NCBI RefSeq assembly: GCF_003399635.1
Contig: NZ_NBXB01000045.1
Location: forward strand, 62,001-126,000
Source: Subtercola boreus
GTDB taxonomy: Bacteria > Actinomycetota > Actinomycetes > Actinomycetales > Microbacteriaceae
Reading direction: 5' to 3'
Length of the DNA: 64,000 bases
Shown: positions 48,634 to 58,667 of the stretch, one piece after another
Numbering within the stretch: position 1 is the stretch's first letter
Layout of the letters: each line of letters opens with the position of its first letter
Notes under the pieces: generated by a model
Told to the model about the DNA's origin: nothing
The model's database searches: none
The model's input: only the letters and a program-made list of their open reading frames with translations
Made by a program: the position numbers and the translations under genes

Positions 48634-50046
48634 TCAGGGGCGGGGGGCGAAGAAGGCGGCCACCGCCCGGGCGAGGGCCGCGAGGTCGTCGACGTGGGCG
48701 AGTTCGCGTGCGGAGTGCATGGAGAGCAGGGGCACGCCGACATCCACCACCCGGATGCCGAGGCGCGTCGCCGTGAGCGGGCCGATGGTCGAACCGCAGG
48801 GCACGGTGTTGTTCGAGACGAACTCCTGGTACGCCACACCGGCCTCGGCGCAGGCGTTCGCCCAGAGCGCGGCGCCGTGGGCGTCCGTCGCATAGCGTTG
48901 GTTGCCGTTGATCTTCAGCAGGGGGCCGCGGCCCGCGACCGGCCGGTTAACGGGGTCGTGCTTCTCCGGATAGTTCGGATGCACGGAGTGCCCGGCATCG
49001 GCCGAGAGGCACCACGAGCCGGCGTAGGCGCGCAGGCGCTGCTCGCCGGTGGCCCCGAGTGCGACAGAGATGCGCGCGAGGATGTCGTCGAGCAGTGGAC
49101 CGCTCGCCCCCGACCGCGACTCTGAGCCGAGCTCCTCGTGGTCGAAAGCGGCGAGCACGCTGGTGTGCGAGGGGGCAGCACCGCCGCCCGGGCCGGCTGG
49201 CGCGTCGGGCTCGGTGGCCGCGACATCCAGCAGCGCGTGGAGCCCGGCGAACACCGAGCTCAGGTTGTCCATGCGCCCGGCCGCGAAGAGCTCACCGCCC
49301 AGCCCGAACCGTGCGGGAGCCGCCGTGTCGGCCGTCAGGATGTCGTAACCGAGCACGTCGTCACCGGTGAGGCCCTCCCCGGCCAGGGCGGCGAGGTGAC
49401 CGACCAGGTCGGCCCGGCCGAGGTCGCCGACCCCGAAGACCGGGTTGGTGTGCCGCTGGCGGTCGAGCGTCAGCCCCGTGTTCGCTTCACGGTCGAGGTG
49501 GATGGCCAGCTGCGGGATGCGCAGGAACGGCCCGGTACGCACCAGGTGCTCCCGGCCATCCCGGGTCACCAGCCGGCCGGCCAACTCGATCTCGCGGTCG
49601 AGCCACGAGTTCAGCAGCGGGCCGCCGTAGATCTCGACTCCCGCCTGCAGCCAGCCGTTCGAGGCGGTCGTCGGCTTCGGCTTCAGTTTGAAACCGGGCG
49701 AGTCGGTGTGCGCGCCGAGGATGCGGAACGGGCTCGACGGCCCGGCCTGCTCCGGCGTGAACCACGCCACGATCGCTCCGTCGCGGATCACGAAGAAACG
49801 GCCCGCCGGGCGGCCTCTGCCGTCGCTCTCGCGCTCGCCTCGGCCTTTGCTTTCGCCGTCGAACCACGGTTCCGTCTCGACCAGCCGGGTGAATCCCGCC
49901 TGCTCGAGCTGTCGCCCGGCCTCTGCCGCCGCGTGGTACGAGGAGGGCGACGCGGCGATGAAGCGGGCGAAGTCGTCGATGTACCCGGAGGTGTCGGCGT
50001 GCCCGGACGTGTCGGCGTATCCGGAGGGGTCGAGTGCGGCATCCAT
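48634..50046 (-). CDS. apeB: M18 family aminopeptidase
   Basis: 470 residues. Metal sites: GAHTDSP (His113, Asp115), AGRMDNLSS, FDHEELGSES (Glu-Glu) and a C-terminal LLSMHSARELAHVDD. These are hallmarks of M18 aspartyl aminopeptidases, dinuclear zinc enzymes forming dodecamers. ATG 50046 is used; four extra codons upstream are possible. Confidence 0.9.
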   Translation of the reverse strand: MDAALDPSGYADTSGHADTSGYIDDFARFIAASPSSYHAAAEAGRQLEQAGFTRLVETEPWFDGESKGRGERESDGRGRPAGRFFVIRDGAIVAWFTPEQAGPSSPFRILGAHTDSPGFKLKPKPTTASNGWLQAGVEIYGGPLLNSWLDREIELAGRLVTRDGREHLVRTGPFLRIPQLAIHLDREANTGLTLDRQRHTNPVFGVGDLGRADLVGHLAALAGEGLTGDDVLGYDILTADTAAPARFGLGGELFAAGRMDNLSSVFAGLHALLDVAATEPDAPAGPGGGAAPSHTSVLAAFDHEELGSESRSGASGPLLDDILARISVALGATGEQRLRAYAGSWCLSADAGHSVHPNYPEKHDPVNRPVAGRGPLLKINGNQRYATDAHGAALWANACAEAGVAYQEFVSNNTVPCGSTIGPLTATRLGIRVVDVGVPLLSMHSARELAHVDDLAALARAVAAFFAPRP

Positions 50047-50094
50047 TCGTCCAGTCAACCACCTGGGCGGCGGCGACGCCCCGAAGCGCCCCGG

Positions 50095-51309
50095 CTACTG
50101 GCGGAGGAGCTCGGCCCCGACGGATTCCGGATGCCCGCCCTGCACAGCCGCGGACAGCCACTCCTCCACGGTGATGCCGTTCTGCCGGTCGGTCTGGAAG
50201 GCATCCACCGTCGAGATCACGTGCCGCGTCTCCCCGTTCGAGTCGGCACCCGTGTCGGTGACGTAGACGTACGCGCCGACCTCGACCGGGATGAGCGAAC
50301 GGAACGTCGACTTCATGGCGTAGTTCCAGTCGGCCCCCGCCTGCGGCGTGTAGTAGCCGTCGTCGAGCCCGGCCGAGTAGCCGGCGAGCGTGCGGTCGAG
50401 CGTGGTCTGGGAGAGAAGGGTCGTGAGCCTGTCGCCGAAACGGGACTGGTTGTGCACGACGGCGGCGGCCAGCGGATCGCGTCCCGGGGTGAAGCCGTAC
50501 CGGCTCTCGAACTGCGACCCCCAGAGCGGGTCGATCGTGGGGCCGAGCGCCGCGGCGGTGACGAAGGAGCTGTCGGAGTACTCGAAGAGCGGCGCGGCGC
50601 TGTAGTGGTCGCCGACCGCACCGAGCCAGAAGGCGGCGTTCAGCCCTCCGGTGCCGGAGCCCGCGACAAGAACGCTCGACGGGTCGGGGATGTTCGCGTA
50701 CACCCAGTCGAGCGCGGCGGTCGTGTTGTTGTAGCCGTTGAAGTCGGCCATGGCGGAGGGGCCGTCGAGGGTCGTCATCGTGACGTCGCGAGCGTCGCCG
50801 ACACCGAGGTCGCCGGTGGTCGTCGGAACGTAGACGATCGTCGATGAGGCGAACGGGGCATCGGCAGCCGTGCGGAGCAGTCCGCCGAAGGTGTTCAGCT
50901 GGTAGAAGGGAACGTTGTCTGAGAAGAAGTTCCCGCCGCCGAACAGGCTCGACTGGGGAGTGATCGGCTCCTGGTTGGTTCCCGCGTTCCAGTTCAGGCC
51001 GCCGTCGCCGAAGAAGACGATGAGATCGGTGCCGGTGCCGGTGCCCGTGCCTGTGCCCGTGCCAGCGGTGTTGCCGCCGCCGGTGCCCGGCCGCACGAAG
51101 AGGTTGTAGGCCGAGCCATCGGCGTTCTGGGCGGGTTCACCGAGGGAGACGCTCGACCAGGCTCCCGGCTGGGCGTCGGCCAGCGCCGACACGGTCGGGG
51201 CCCGCTTGACGATCAGAGCAACCCCGATCACCGCGGCGAGGATGACCACCAGCACGATCGCGACGACGACGAACGGCCACCGGGCGCGGGCGGGGCTGGT
51301 GGTGGTCAC
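50095..51309 (-). CDS. Pectinacetylesterase-like alpha/beta hydrolase, membrane-anchored
   Basis: 404 residues. One N-terminal membrane helix (WPFVVVAIVLVVILAAVIGVAL), then a Gly/Thr repeat stretch (12 residues), then LIVFFGDGGLNWN, SSVLVAGSGTGGLNAAFWLG and a C-terminal VEEWLSAAVQ. Fold and order resemble pectinacetylesterase-type esterases, but the nucleophile elbow reads GSGTGG instead of G-x-S-x-G, so activity is doubtful. Confidence 0.7.
   Translation of the reverse strand: MTTTSPARARWPFVVVAIVLVVILAAVIGVALIVKRAPTVSALADAQPGAWSSVSLGEPAQNADGSAYNLFVRPGTGGGNTAGTGTGTGTGTGTDLIVFFGDGGLNWNAGTNQEPITPQSSLFGGGNFFSDNVPFYQLNTFGGLLRTAADAPFASSTIVYVPTTTGDLGVGDARDVTMTTLDGPSAMADFNGYNNTTAALDWVYANIPDPSSVLVAGSGTGGLNAAFWLGAVGDHYSAAPLFEYSDSSFVTAAALGPTIDPLWGSQFESRYGFTPGRDPLAAAVVHNQSRFGDRLTTLLSQTTLDRTLAGYSAGLDDGYYTPQAGADWNYAMKSTFRSLIPVEVGAYVYVTDTGADSNGETRHVISTVDAFQTDRQNGITVEEWLSAAVQGGHPESVGAELLRQ
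51028..51063. repeat. Hexameric tandem repeat within gene
   Basis: Six imperfect copies of a GGTGCC-type 6-mer, coding the Gly-Thr linker of the esterase-like protein on the minus strand. Slippage here would change linker length by two residues without frameshift. Confidence 0.7.
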
Positions 51310-51370
51310 GTTTCATCTTCCCACGGCCTGGCAGGGTGCTGGCGGCAGGGTGCCGGCACCCTGCCAGTGG

Positions 51371-52255
51371 CTACAGGATGACCGTGCCGGAGATGCACGT
51401 CGTGCTCGCGCCGCCCACCCACACCTGTCCGTCGATGCGGTCGAGGTGCACGAGACCGTCACGGCCCAGCCGCGCTCCCTGGCCCGCGAGGTAGTGCTCC
51501 GGCGTATGGCCTGCCGCGATCATCCACTGGGCGAGGCCAGCGTTCAGGCTCCCGGTGACGGGATCCTCGCCCACACCGACGCCCCCCACGAACGCCCGCA
51601 CCTCGACGAGCGGCCGGCGGAGTGCGGGGTCGCGCCCGGCTGCTTCCCGGGCATCCGGAGCCGGATAGGGGCCGACCACACCGATACTCCGGCCCTCGAG
51701 CCCGGCGACGCGCGGTTCGAGGGCGAGCACGGACTCGGCCGAGTCGAGCAGGATGCCAACCCAGCCCGGACCGTTGTCGATCCAGTTCGCATCGACGATC
51801 TGCGTCGGCGTGATACCGAGGAGTTCGGCGAAGGTGGCACGATCGGCCTCCCCGACAGGGCCCGAACGCCGCAGGGGTGGTGCTGCGAAAGCGAGTCGGC
51901 CCGCCTCCCTGCGAATCTGCACCAGCCCGGCCCCGCACTCCTGCACGAGGGCCGACGGGTCGCGCGGGGTGTTGCCTGCCTCGAGCCAGGCGTGCGCCGT
52001 TCCGAGGGTCGGATGCCCGGCGAACGGCAGTTCGCGTACCGGAGTGAAGATGCGGAGCCGATAGTCCGCGCCCGCAGCCGCGCCCTCCGGCGTCGGAGGC
52101 AGCACGAAGGTGGTCTCCGAGAGGTTGGTCCAGTTCGCGAAGGCGGCGAGCGCCGCGTCCTCTATTCCGTCGCCGTCGAGCACGACAGCCAGTGGATTGC
52201 CCCGGTAGGGAACGGTCGAGAAGACATCGACCTGCCTGAACTGCCGACTGCGCAT
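51371..52255 (-). CDS. PhzF-family isomerase
   Basis: 294 residues. VDVFSTVPYRGNPLAVVLD, the catalytic NLSETTF (Glu47), RIFTPVRELPFAGHPTLGTAH and GEDPVTGSLNAGLAQWM are the PhzF signatures of a diaminopimelate-epimerase-like fold. True phenazine genes are absent, so it is one of the many PhzF-like isomerases of unknown substrate. Confidence 0.92.
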   Translation of the reverse strand: MRSRQFRQVDVFSTVPYRGNPLAVVLDGDGIEDAALAAFANWTNLSETTFVLPPTPEGAAAGADYRLRIFTPVRELPFAGHPTLGTAHAWLEAGNTPRDPSALVQECGAGLVQIRREAGRLAFAAPPLRRSGPVGEADRATFAELLGITPTQIVDANWIDNGPGWVGILLDSAESVLALEPRVAGLEGRSIGVVGPYPAPDAREAAGRDPALRRPLVEVRAFVGGVGVGEDPVTGSLNAGLAQWMIAAGHTPEHYLAGQGARLGRDGLVHLDRIDGQVWVGGASTTCISGTVIL

Positions 52256-52395
52256 CAGAACTCACCTCTCGTCTGCACGGGTCCCGTTCGTACGGATCTT
52301 GTTGGCACAGGCCCGTAGCCGTCTGTCAGCACAGCGTAGGCGGTGAAGCCGATAGCGATCAGGCCAATGAGCCCGAGGACGGCGAGGAACAGCAT
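52255..52395 (-). CDS. Small membrane protein (46 aa)
   Basis: From ATG 52395: one membrane helix (MLFLAVLGLIGLIAIGFTAYAVL) and a short tail; stop overlaps the phzF start. Divergent from the MocR gene, a place often taken by a gene it controls. Confidence 0.6.
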   Translation of the reverse strand: MLFLAVLGLIGLIAIGFTAYAVLTDGYGPVPTRSVRTGPVQTRGEF

Positions 52396-52511
52396 GATCT
52401 GCACTCCAGTTTCTGAATGACATTGCGTGAAAGCATCGATTGGTTGCTTATTGGCCAGTAAAGTGCGCACTGTGGATTGCCACAACACTCCAATTCTCCT
52501 AAAGTGGACTG

Positions 52512-54146
52512 ATGACCGCGCTCCACATCACCGCCCGTTCGCTCGTGCTCTCGCTCGGCGACTGGGCGGGAGACGGTCCCGCCTATCGAGCGCTCGCCGA
52601 TCGGATCCGGTTGCTCGTGCTCGACGGGCGCATCCTCGTGGGCTCCCGACTGCCCGCCGAACGCGAACTCTCCACCCGCCTCGAACTGAGCCGGAGCACA
52701 GTCGCAGCGGCCTACCGCGAGCTGCGGGAGGCCGGCTTCCTCACCAGCGTTCGCGGCTCAGGCAGCGTGACGCGCATCCCGGGCGGCAGGGTGGGAGACC
52801 GCGCGACCGGCGCCTCTTCCTCCGGCATCCCTCTCTCCGGCACCTCTCCGACCGGCCCGCCTTCCTCCGGCCTGCCCCTCGCCGTGATTCCCACCGGCGT
52901 CGGCACCGCTGCCCTGGCAGCCGTCTCGGGTTCGGCCCGGCGGCCCGGCACCCCGCGGAGCTCAGGCCACCTGACCGCCGTTCCCGCCTGGTCGGGCGCC
53001 GCCGAGACGCGGCTCCCGCCCCTGAACTTCAGCCAGGCCGCCCTGCCCGCCTCGGCCGGTGTCGCGGAGGCCATGCAGCAGGCCGCAAGCGACATCGTGC
53101 CCCTCCTCGGAACACTCGGTTTCGAGCCGCACGGCCTGCTGGAACTCCGCGAGGCCATTGCCGACCGCTACACCGAGCGGGGGCTCGCGACCGACCCCGA
53201 CCAGATCATGGTGACGGCAGGCGCCCTGAGCGCGCTCAGCCTCATCACCCGAGCCCTGGTATCACGTGGCGACCGGGTCATCGTCGAGACCCCGACGTAT
53301 CCGCACGCGGCCGACACCCTGCTGTCGGCCGGCGCCCGCCTGTTGCCCGTCACCGTGACGGTGGGTGAAGGCTGGAACGAGGAGGCCTTCCTCGACGCCC
53401 TCGCCCAGTCCGCGCCGACGCTCGCCTATGTGATGCCCGACTTCCACAACCCGACGGGCGAGTCGATGACGCCCTCGTTCCGTCGGCGCCTGGTTGCGGC
53501 GGCTGCGGCGTCGGCGACGGTGCTCGTCGCCGACGAGACGACCGCCGAGCTCGACATCGACCGCCCGGCCGCCGACGGCGGCGATCCGTACATGCCCCTT
53601 GCGACGTATGGCGATGCGATCCTGCTCGGTTCGGCGAGCAAGACGTTCTGGGGCGGGCTCCGGATCGGCTGGCTCCGCGCCGAGAGGCCGATGGTGCGAA
53701 GACTCCTGGCTGCGCGCGCGTCGGTCGACATCGGTACGGCCGTCTTCGAGCAGCTGGTCACCGCGACCCTCGTTCGGCGCACGTCCGAACTGCTCCCCGC
53801 GCGCATCCGCCAGCTCGCCGACGGCCGGGAGCATCTCTACGCGTCCCTCAGCCGGAGCCTTCCGGAGTGGAGCCTCCCGCCTGTGGCCGGCGGACTCTGC
53901 GCCTGGGTCAACATCGGCCGGCCGCTCAGTTCGCAGCTGGTGCTCGCCGCGCGGGCACACGATGTGCTGTTCACCGCCGGTCCCCGCTTCGGGATCGACG
54001 GCGCCTTCGAACGCTTCCTCCGGCTGCCGATCAACTACTCCGCCGCTGAGACAGAGCGCGCAGTGGATGCCCTGCAGCGCTCCTGGCAGGAGCTCCAGGG
54101 CCGCTCCACCGACGCCCGGCTGCCCGAGTTCGCCGACATGGTCTGA
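52512..54146 (+). CDS. MocR-family regulator (GntR HTH plus aminotransferase domain)
   Basis: 544 residues. GntR-type winged helix at about 25-90 (GSRLPAERELSTRLELSRSTV). A Pro/Ser linker follows, then a fold-type I aminotransferase domain with PDFHNPTG and the PLP lysine Lys377 in GSASKTFWGG. MocR proteins sense PLP or amino acids and usually control divergent genes. GTGGATTG (52471-52478) and GTGGACTG (52504-52511), just before the start, are candidate half-sites. Confidence 0.9.
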   Translation: MTALHITARSLVLSLGDWAGDGPAYRALADRIRLLVLDGRILVGSRLPAERELSTRLELSRSTVAAAYRELREAGFLTSVRGSGSVTRIPGGRVGDRATGASSSGIPLSGTSPTGPPSSGLPLAVIPTGVGTAALAAVSGSARRPGTPRSSGHLTAVPAWSGAAETRLPPLNFSQAALPASAGVAEAMQQAASDIVPLLGTLGFEPHGLLELREAIADRYTERGLATDPDQIMVTAGALSALSLITRALVSRGDRVIVETPTYPHAADTLLSAGARLLPVTVTVGEGWNEEAFLDALAQSAPTLAYVMPDFHNPTGESMTPSFRRRLVAAAAASATVLVADETTAELDIDRPAADGGDPYMPLATYGDAILLGSASKTFWGGLRIGWLRAERPMVRRLLAARASVDIGTAVFEQLVTATLVRRTSELLPARIRQLADGREHLYASLSRSLPEWSLPPVAGGLCAWVNIGRPLSSQLVLAARAHDVLFTAGPRFGIDGAFERFLRLPINYSAAETERAVDALQRSWQELQGRSTDARLPEFADMV

Positions 54147-54153
54147 CCCGCAC

Positions 54154-55062
54154 TCAGAGATCGAGCAGCACCTTCCCGCGGTGGCCGCCGGCAGCGACGA
54201 GGCGGTGCGCCTCCGCCGCCTCGGCGAGGGGCAGGTGCCGGGCCGGCGCCACGACGACAGCCCCGGTGATGGCCGCATCGGCGAGCTGCTGCAGAACATC
54301 CGTCGTCTGATCCTTGCGGCCACCCGACGAGAAGGTCACCCCGAGCTCGTAGGCCGCGGGATCGGCGAGAGTGACGACCCGACGGGTGCCACCGACCAAC
54401 TCGATCGAACCGGGCAGGTCGCCCGCCCCGGCCGTATCGAGCACCGCGTCGACACCATCGGGGGCCAGTTCCCGCACCCGCTCGAAGACGCCGGCGCCGT
54501 ACCGCACGGGATGCGCGCCGAGTTCGCGCACGGTCTCCGCGTCCTTCTCGCTCGACGTTCCGATGACGGTCACGCCCCGGCTCACGGCGAGCTGCACGGC
54601 AAGCGACCCGACCGCGCCGGCGGCACCGTGCACCAGCAACGTCTCGCCGGCCGACAGGTCGAGCAGGCGGAGGCCCCGGAGCGCGGCCTCCCCGGCCACC
54701 GGAAGCGAGGCCGCGACATCCCAGCCGAGCCCAGCAGGCTTCTGGATGACCGTGGCAGCCGTCGCGCTCTCGGCGTAACCGCCACCCGTCGCCCAACCGA
54801 AGACCTCGTCGCCCACGGCGAGTGCTGTCACCTCCGAACCGACCGCGCTGACCGCGCCCGCGATCTCGCTCCCCGGTGCGACCGGGAACGAGACCTTCAC
54901 GACCTCCCGCATCGCCCCCGAGCGGAGCTTGAGGTCGAACGGATTCACGGCGGCGAACCGCACCGCGACGAGCACCTCCCCGGGCTTCGGGATCGGGGCG
55001 GCGACCTCGACGAGTTGCAGTACCTCGGGCCCGCCGTACGTCTCGTATCTGATGGCTCTCAT
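54154..55062 (-). CDS. NADP-dependent quinone oxidoreductase-like (MDR family)
   Basis: 302 residues. GEVLVAVRFAAVNPFDLKLRSG, GSEIAGAVSAVG and LLVHGAAGAVGSLAVQLA show the zinc-free MDR/quinone-reductase fold. Third gene of a leftward operon with the MarR regulator (4-base overlap) and the MFS pump. Confidence 0.9.
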   Translation of the reverse strand: MRAIRYETYGGPEVLQLVEVAAPIPKPGEVLVAVRFAAVNPFDLKLRSGAMREVVKVSFPVAPGSEIAGAVSAVGSEVTALAVGDEVFGWATGGGYAESATAATVIQKPAGLGWDVAASLPVAGEAALRGLRLLDLSAGETLLVHGAAGAVGSLAVQLAVSRGVTVIGTSSEKDAETVRELGAHPVRYGAGVFERVRELAPDGVDAVLDTAGAGDLPGSIELVGGTRRVVTLADPAAYELGVTFSSGGRKDQTTDVLQQLADAAITGAVVVAPARHLPLAEAAEAHRLVAAGGHRGKVLLDL

Positions 55063-55478
55063 GCTGCCTCCTCCTCGAGGCGGGAGAGGATTCCCGCCAG
55101 TTGTTCGAGTTCACCCGCACCCAGCACCTCGAACTCCGGCGGAGCGACGGGCCGAACGGCATGCACCCGCTCGAGCATCAACCTACCCTCAGTAGTGAGG
55201 GCGACCATCCGCACCCTCCTGTTCGCCGGATCCGTGGCGCGGGCGACCAGGCCCCGCCGCTCGAGCTCGTTGACCGCGACGCTGGCAGCCGGGGCATCCA
55301 TTCCCGCGGCCTCCGCCAGGCCGCCCATCGTGAGCGGCGCCGCCGACAGCCGCCGGATCACACGTACGCGGCTGAACGACAGCCCGACCTCATCGGAGAC
55401 GAGACGTCGGTAGCCCTCGAGGTTGTGTGTCACCACCGCGAGCATCGAGGCCCAGACCTGATCTGCCTGTTCGTTCAT
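55059..55478 (-). CDS. MarR-family regulator
   Basis: 139 residues. FSRVRVIRRLSAAPLTMGGLAEAAGMDAPAASVAVNELERRGLV, then DPANRRVRMVALT, are the MarR winged helix. Sits between an MFS exporter and an oxidoreductase with overlapping ends, so it is probably the local drug-response repressor; operator candidate at 57055-57067. Confidence 0.9.
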   Translation of the reverse strand: MNEQADQVWASMLAVVTHNLEGYRRLVSDEVGLSFSRVRVIRRLSAAPLTMGGLAEAAGMDAPAASVAVNELERRGLVARATDPANRRVRMVALTTEGRLMLERVHAVRPVAPPEFEVLGAGELEQLAGILSRLEEEAA

Positions 55479-57022
55479 CAGCGCCTCCCTGCGTCTGAAT
55501 GTGCATGCTCGGGTGCAACCGGTCCGCTCGCCGCACCGGCAGGAACCTGAGCGGGCTCGGCGTCGGCGGGCTTCGCGTCGGCGGGCTCAGCATCAGCCAG
55601 CAGGTGCGCAATGAGCTCGGTGCTCCGGCGCGCCCACGACGTGGACGCCGTGATGCCCAGGATGACGATCACGGCACCGCAGCCGATCACGATCCACCAG
55701 AACGGATGCGTCGCGAGGGCGAACGCCGGGCCGATGACTCCGGCCGCGCCGGCCGCGGTCACTGTTCCGGCGAGGGCCACCCCGATGGACGATCCCGTCT
55801 GGCGGCTGGTCGATGCGAGCCCGGCCGCGACACCGGCCTGTGAGCGGGGCATGCCGGAGACGGCGGTCGTCGTGATGGGGGCGTTGATCATCCCGAAGCC
55901 GAGGCCGAAGAGAACGTACGCGCCGAACAGCACGATGACCGGGGTGTCGGCCGTGAGGGTGGTGAGCACGAGCGCGCTGGCTGCGATCAGGGATCCGGCG
56001 AGCACGAGCGAGGGCCGGGTGCCGAAACGCGCGACGAGGTTTCCCGAGATCAGGGAGCAGACGAGCGTCGCGATCGCGAGCGGCAGCATGTACAGGCCGG
56101 TGTGGAATGCCGAGAGCCCCCGAACATCCTGCAGGTACAGGGCGTTCACGAACAGGAAACCGCCGTACGCGGCGAACCCGCAGACCGCAGTGATCGTGGC
56201 GGAACTGAAGGGGATGCTCCGGAAGAAGCGCAGGTCGACGAACGGTTCCCGGGTGCGGCCCTCGTGTTTGGCCAGCAGCAGCACGGCCACAGCCGTCAGC
56301 ACGAAGAGCCCGATGATGAGCGGGTTCGACCAGCCCTGCCGCGGCCCCTCGATGAGCCCGAACACCAGCGAGACGAGGGCGACGATCACGAAGAGCTGGC
56401 CGAGCGGGTCGAGCTTTCGCGCCACCGCGGCCCGCGACTCGGGAACGAAGACGGCGCACAGGATGATCGCAGCGATGCCGACCGGAACGTTCACCCAGAA
56501 CACCGAACGCCAGCCGACGGTCTCGGTGAGCGCTCCGCCCACCAGCGGGCCGAAGGCCATGCTGACGCCGACGATGGCACCCCAGATGCCCACCGCCCGG
56601 GCCCGCTCCCTCGCACCCGTGAAGACGTTGGTGATGATCGACATGGCAACCGGGTTGAGCATCGAGCCGCCGAGCGCCTGCAGCACTCGCGCGAAGATCA
56701 GGAAGCCGATGCTCGGGGCGATGCTGCAGAGCAGCGAACCCAAGCTGAAGACGACCAGGCCGATCTGGAACACCCGGCGGCGGCCGAACCGGTCGGCCAT
56801 GGAGCCGGAGAGCAGCAGGAAGCTCGCGATCGTCAAGGTGTAGCCGTCGATGATCCACTGAAGGTCGGAGACCGACGCCCCGAAGTCGACGCGGATCGAG
56901 GGCAACGCGACGTTGACGATCGTCACGTCCATCGACACGATGAACAGGCTCAGGCAGCAGATCGCGAGCACCAGGCCCTTGGGCGACGCCTTACGAGTGC
57001 GGAGTTCTCGGTTCACGATCAT
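55478..57022 (-). CDS. DHA2-family MFS multidrug exporter
   Basis: 514 residues, about 14 transmembrane helices. SMDVTIVNVALPSIRVDFGAS, the LADRFGRRRVFQIG motif and NVPVGIAAI are DHA2/EmrB-QacA signatures. ATG 57022 is preferred over an upstream in-frame one because it directly precedes the charged tail before helix 1. A repeated Ala/Glu/Pro C-terminal tail (DAEPADAKPADAEPA) is unusual. Confidence 0.92.
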   Translation of the reverse strand: MIVNRELRTRKASPKGLVLAICCLSLFIVSMDVTIVNVALPSIRVDFGASVSDLQWIIDGYTLTIASFLLLSGSMADRFGRRRVFQIGLVVFSLGSLLCSIAPSIGFLIFARVLQALGGSMLNPVAMSIITNVFTGARERARAVGIWGAIVGVSMAFGPLVGGALTETVGWRSVFWVNVPVGIAAIILCAVFVPESRAAVARKLDPLGQLFVIVALVSLVFGLIEGPRQGWSNPLIIGLFVLTAVAVLLLAKHEGRTREPFVDLRFFRSIPFSSATITAVCGFAAYGGFLFVNALYLQDVRGLSAFHTGLYMLPLAIATLVCSLISGNLVARFGTRPSLVLAGSLIAASALVLTTLTADTPVIVLFGAYVLFGLGFGMINAPITTTAVSGMPRSQAGVAAGLASTSRQTGSSIGVALAGTVTAAGAAGVIGPAFALATHPFWWIVIGCGAVIVILGITASTSWARRSTELIAHLLADAEPADAKPADAEPAQVPAGAASGPVAPEHAHSDAGRR

Positions 57023-57054
57023 CCGGGGGCGCCTCTCGGCAACGTTTGTAAGCA

Positions 57055-57067
57055 CACAACTATTGTG
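57055..57067. promoter_or_regulatory. MarR-type operator CACAA-CTA-TTGTG
   Basis: Inverted repeat just upstream of the MFS gene; outer half-sites TTTGTA and TACAA extend it to about 30 bases. A plausible target of the MarR protein in this operon. Confidence 0.6.
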
Positions 57068-57106
57068 AACCTACAACCTTCTCCCGTCAACCACCCCGCA
57101 TCGAGT

Positions 57107-57152
57107 GGGCAGTTCGGGCCCTGTCAGCGCCTCATCAGGGCCCGAACTGCCC
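57107..57152. terminator. Long hairpin between glyS and efflux operon
   Basis: GGGCAGTTCGGGCCCTG (57107-57123) pairs perfectly with CAGGGCCCGAACTGCCC (57136-57152), 17 bp, 12-base loop, no T-run. Lies 24 bases past the glyS stop. Terminator or RNA-stabilising structure. Confidence 0.6.
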
Positions 57153-57175
57153 CCGCGATGCAGGAAACGTGAGGG

Positions 57176-58576
57176 TCAGGCGCGGCGGAGGCGCTCCGCC
57201 AGGTGCGCGTGGAGCTCGGCGATCGGCACGCGCTCCTGCTTCATCGTGTCGCGGTCGCGCACCGTGACGGCCGCATCCTCGAGCGAGTCGAAGTCCACGG
57301 TGACGCAGAACGGGGTGCCGATCTCGTCGAACCGGCGGTAGCGACGGCCGATCGCCTGGGCGTCATCGAATTCGATGTTCCACTCGCCGGCCAGGTCATC
57401 CGCCACCTGCCGGGCGAGCGGCGAGAGGGCCTCGTTCCGCGACAGCGGCAGCACGGCCACCGTCACCGGCGCGAGACGGGGGTCGAGGTGCAGCACCACG
57501 CGCTTGTCGGTTCCGCCCTTGGCGTTCGGAACCTCCTCTTCGTCGTAGGCATCCACCAGGAAGGCCATCAGAGCGCGAGTCAGACCGAACGACGGCTCGA
57601 TCACGTACGGCACGTACCGCTCACCGGTCGTCTGGTCGAAGTACGACAGGTCCTTACCGCTGGTCTCGGAGTGCGTCTTCAGGTCGTAGTCGGTGCGGTT
57701 CGCGACGCCCATCAGCTCGCCCCACTCGCTGCCGGTGAACTCGAACCTGTACTCGATGTCGACGGTGCGCTTGGAGTAGTGCGACAGCTTCTCTGCGGGG
57801 TGCTCGAAGAACCGGATGTTCCCGGGGTCGATGCCGAGATCGGTGAACCAGGCCCAGCAGAGATCCATCCAGGTCTGCTGCCACTCTTCGTCGTCGCCGG
57901 GCTTGACGAAGAACTCGATCTCCATCTGCTCGAACTCGCGCGTGCGGAAGATGAAGTTGCCGGGCGTGATCTCGTTGCGGAACGCCTTGCCGATCTGGCC
58001 GATGCCGAACGGCGGCTTCTTGCGCGACGTCTGCAGCACATTCGCGAAGTTCGTGAAGATGCCCTGCGCCGTCTCCGGCCGGAGGTAGTGCAGCCCGGTC
58101 TCGTCATCGACGACGCCCAGGTAGGTCTTCATCATCCCCGACATCTGGCGGATCGGCGACCACTGCCCGATCTTCTTCGGGTGCTCAGGATCGGGGATGT
58201 CGTCGAGCCCGTTGACCGGTGGATGACCGTGCTCGGCCTCGTACTGCTCGAACAGGTGGTCGGCGCGGTACCGCTTGTGCGTCACGAGCGACTCGGTGAG
58301 CGGGTCGCTGAACACCTTGACGTGCCCGGAGGCCTCCCACACGGCCGTGGGCAGGATGATCGCCGAGTCGAGCCCGACCATGTCGCGGCGCCCGCGCACG
58401 AAGGTGTTCCACCACTGGCGCTTGATGTTCTCCTTCAGCTCTACACCGAGGGGCCCGTAGTCCCACGCCGACCGGGTTCCGCCGTAGATGTCGCCCGACG
58501 GGAAGACGAACCCCCGGTGCTGGGCGAGGGCGATGACGGCGTCGAGGCGAGACTGCTCGCGGGGCTCTTGGGCCAT
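57176..58576 (-). CDS. glyS: Glycyl-tRNA synthetase (one-chain)
   Basis: 466 residues from ATG 58576. [34 protein letters not shown], the motif 2 region ([25 protein letters not shown]) and the C-terminal anticodon domain are the dimeric class II GlyRS signatures. It charges tRNA-Gly, the very tRNA family whose gene is used as phage att site. Confidence 0.96.
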   Translation of the reverse strand: MAQEPREQSRLDAVIALAQHRGFVFPSGDIYGGTRSAWDYGPLGVELKENIKRQWWNTFVRGRRDMVGLDSAIILPTAVWEASGHVKVFSDPLTESLVTHKRYRADHLFEQYEAEHGHPPVNGLDDIPDPEHPKKIGQWSPIRQMSGMMKTYLGVVDDETGLHYLRPETAQGIFTNFANVLQTSRKKPPFGIGQIGKAFRNEITPGNFIFRTREFEQMEIEFFVKPGDDEEWQQTWMDLCWAWFTDLGIDPGNIRFFEHPAEKLSHYSKRTVDIEYRFEFTGSEWGELMGVANRTDYDLKTHSETSGKDLSYFDQTTGERYVPYVIEPSFGLTRALMAFLVDAYDEEEVPNAKGGTDKRVVLHLDPRLAPVTVAVLPLSRNEALSPLARQVADDLAGEWNIEFDDAQAIGRRYRRFDEIGTPFCVTVDFDSLEDAAVTVRDRDTMKQERVPIAELHAHLAERLRRA

Positions 58577-58667
58577 GATGGGGTGTTCCCTACGGGTATA
58601 CGGGTGACGAAGTGCGAAGGATCCGAACCAGTGTCGGTTCGGCTCCAACTCTAACGAACTCGCGCGT

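Noticed and set aside
49138-50847. 569-residue plus-strand ORF antisense to aminopeptidase and esterase genes
   Set aside because: Spans two real minus-strand genes with clear motifs; its own product is low-complexity Val/Arg/Gly.
57203-58654. 483-residue plus-strand ORF
   Set aside because: Exact antisense of glyS, which has complete class II motifs.
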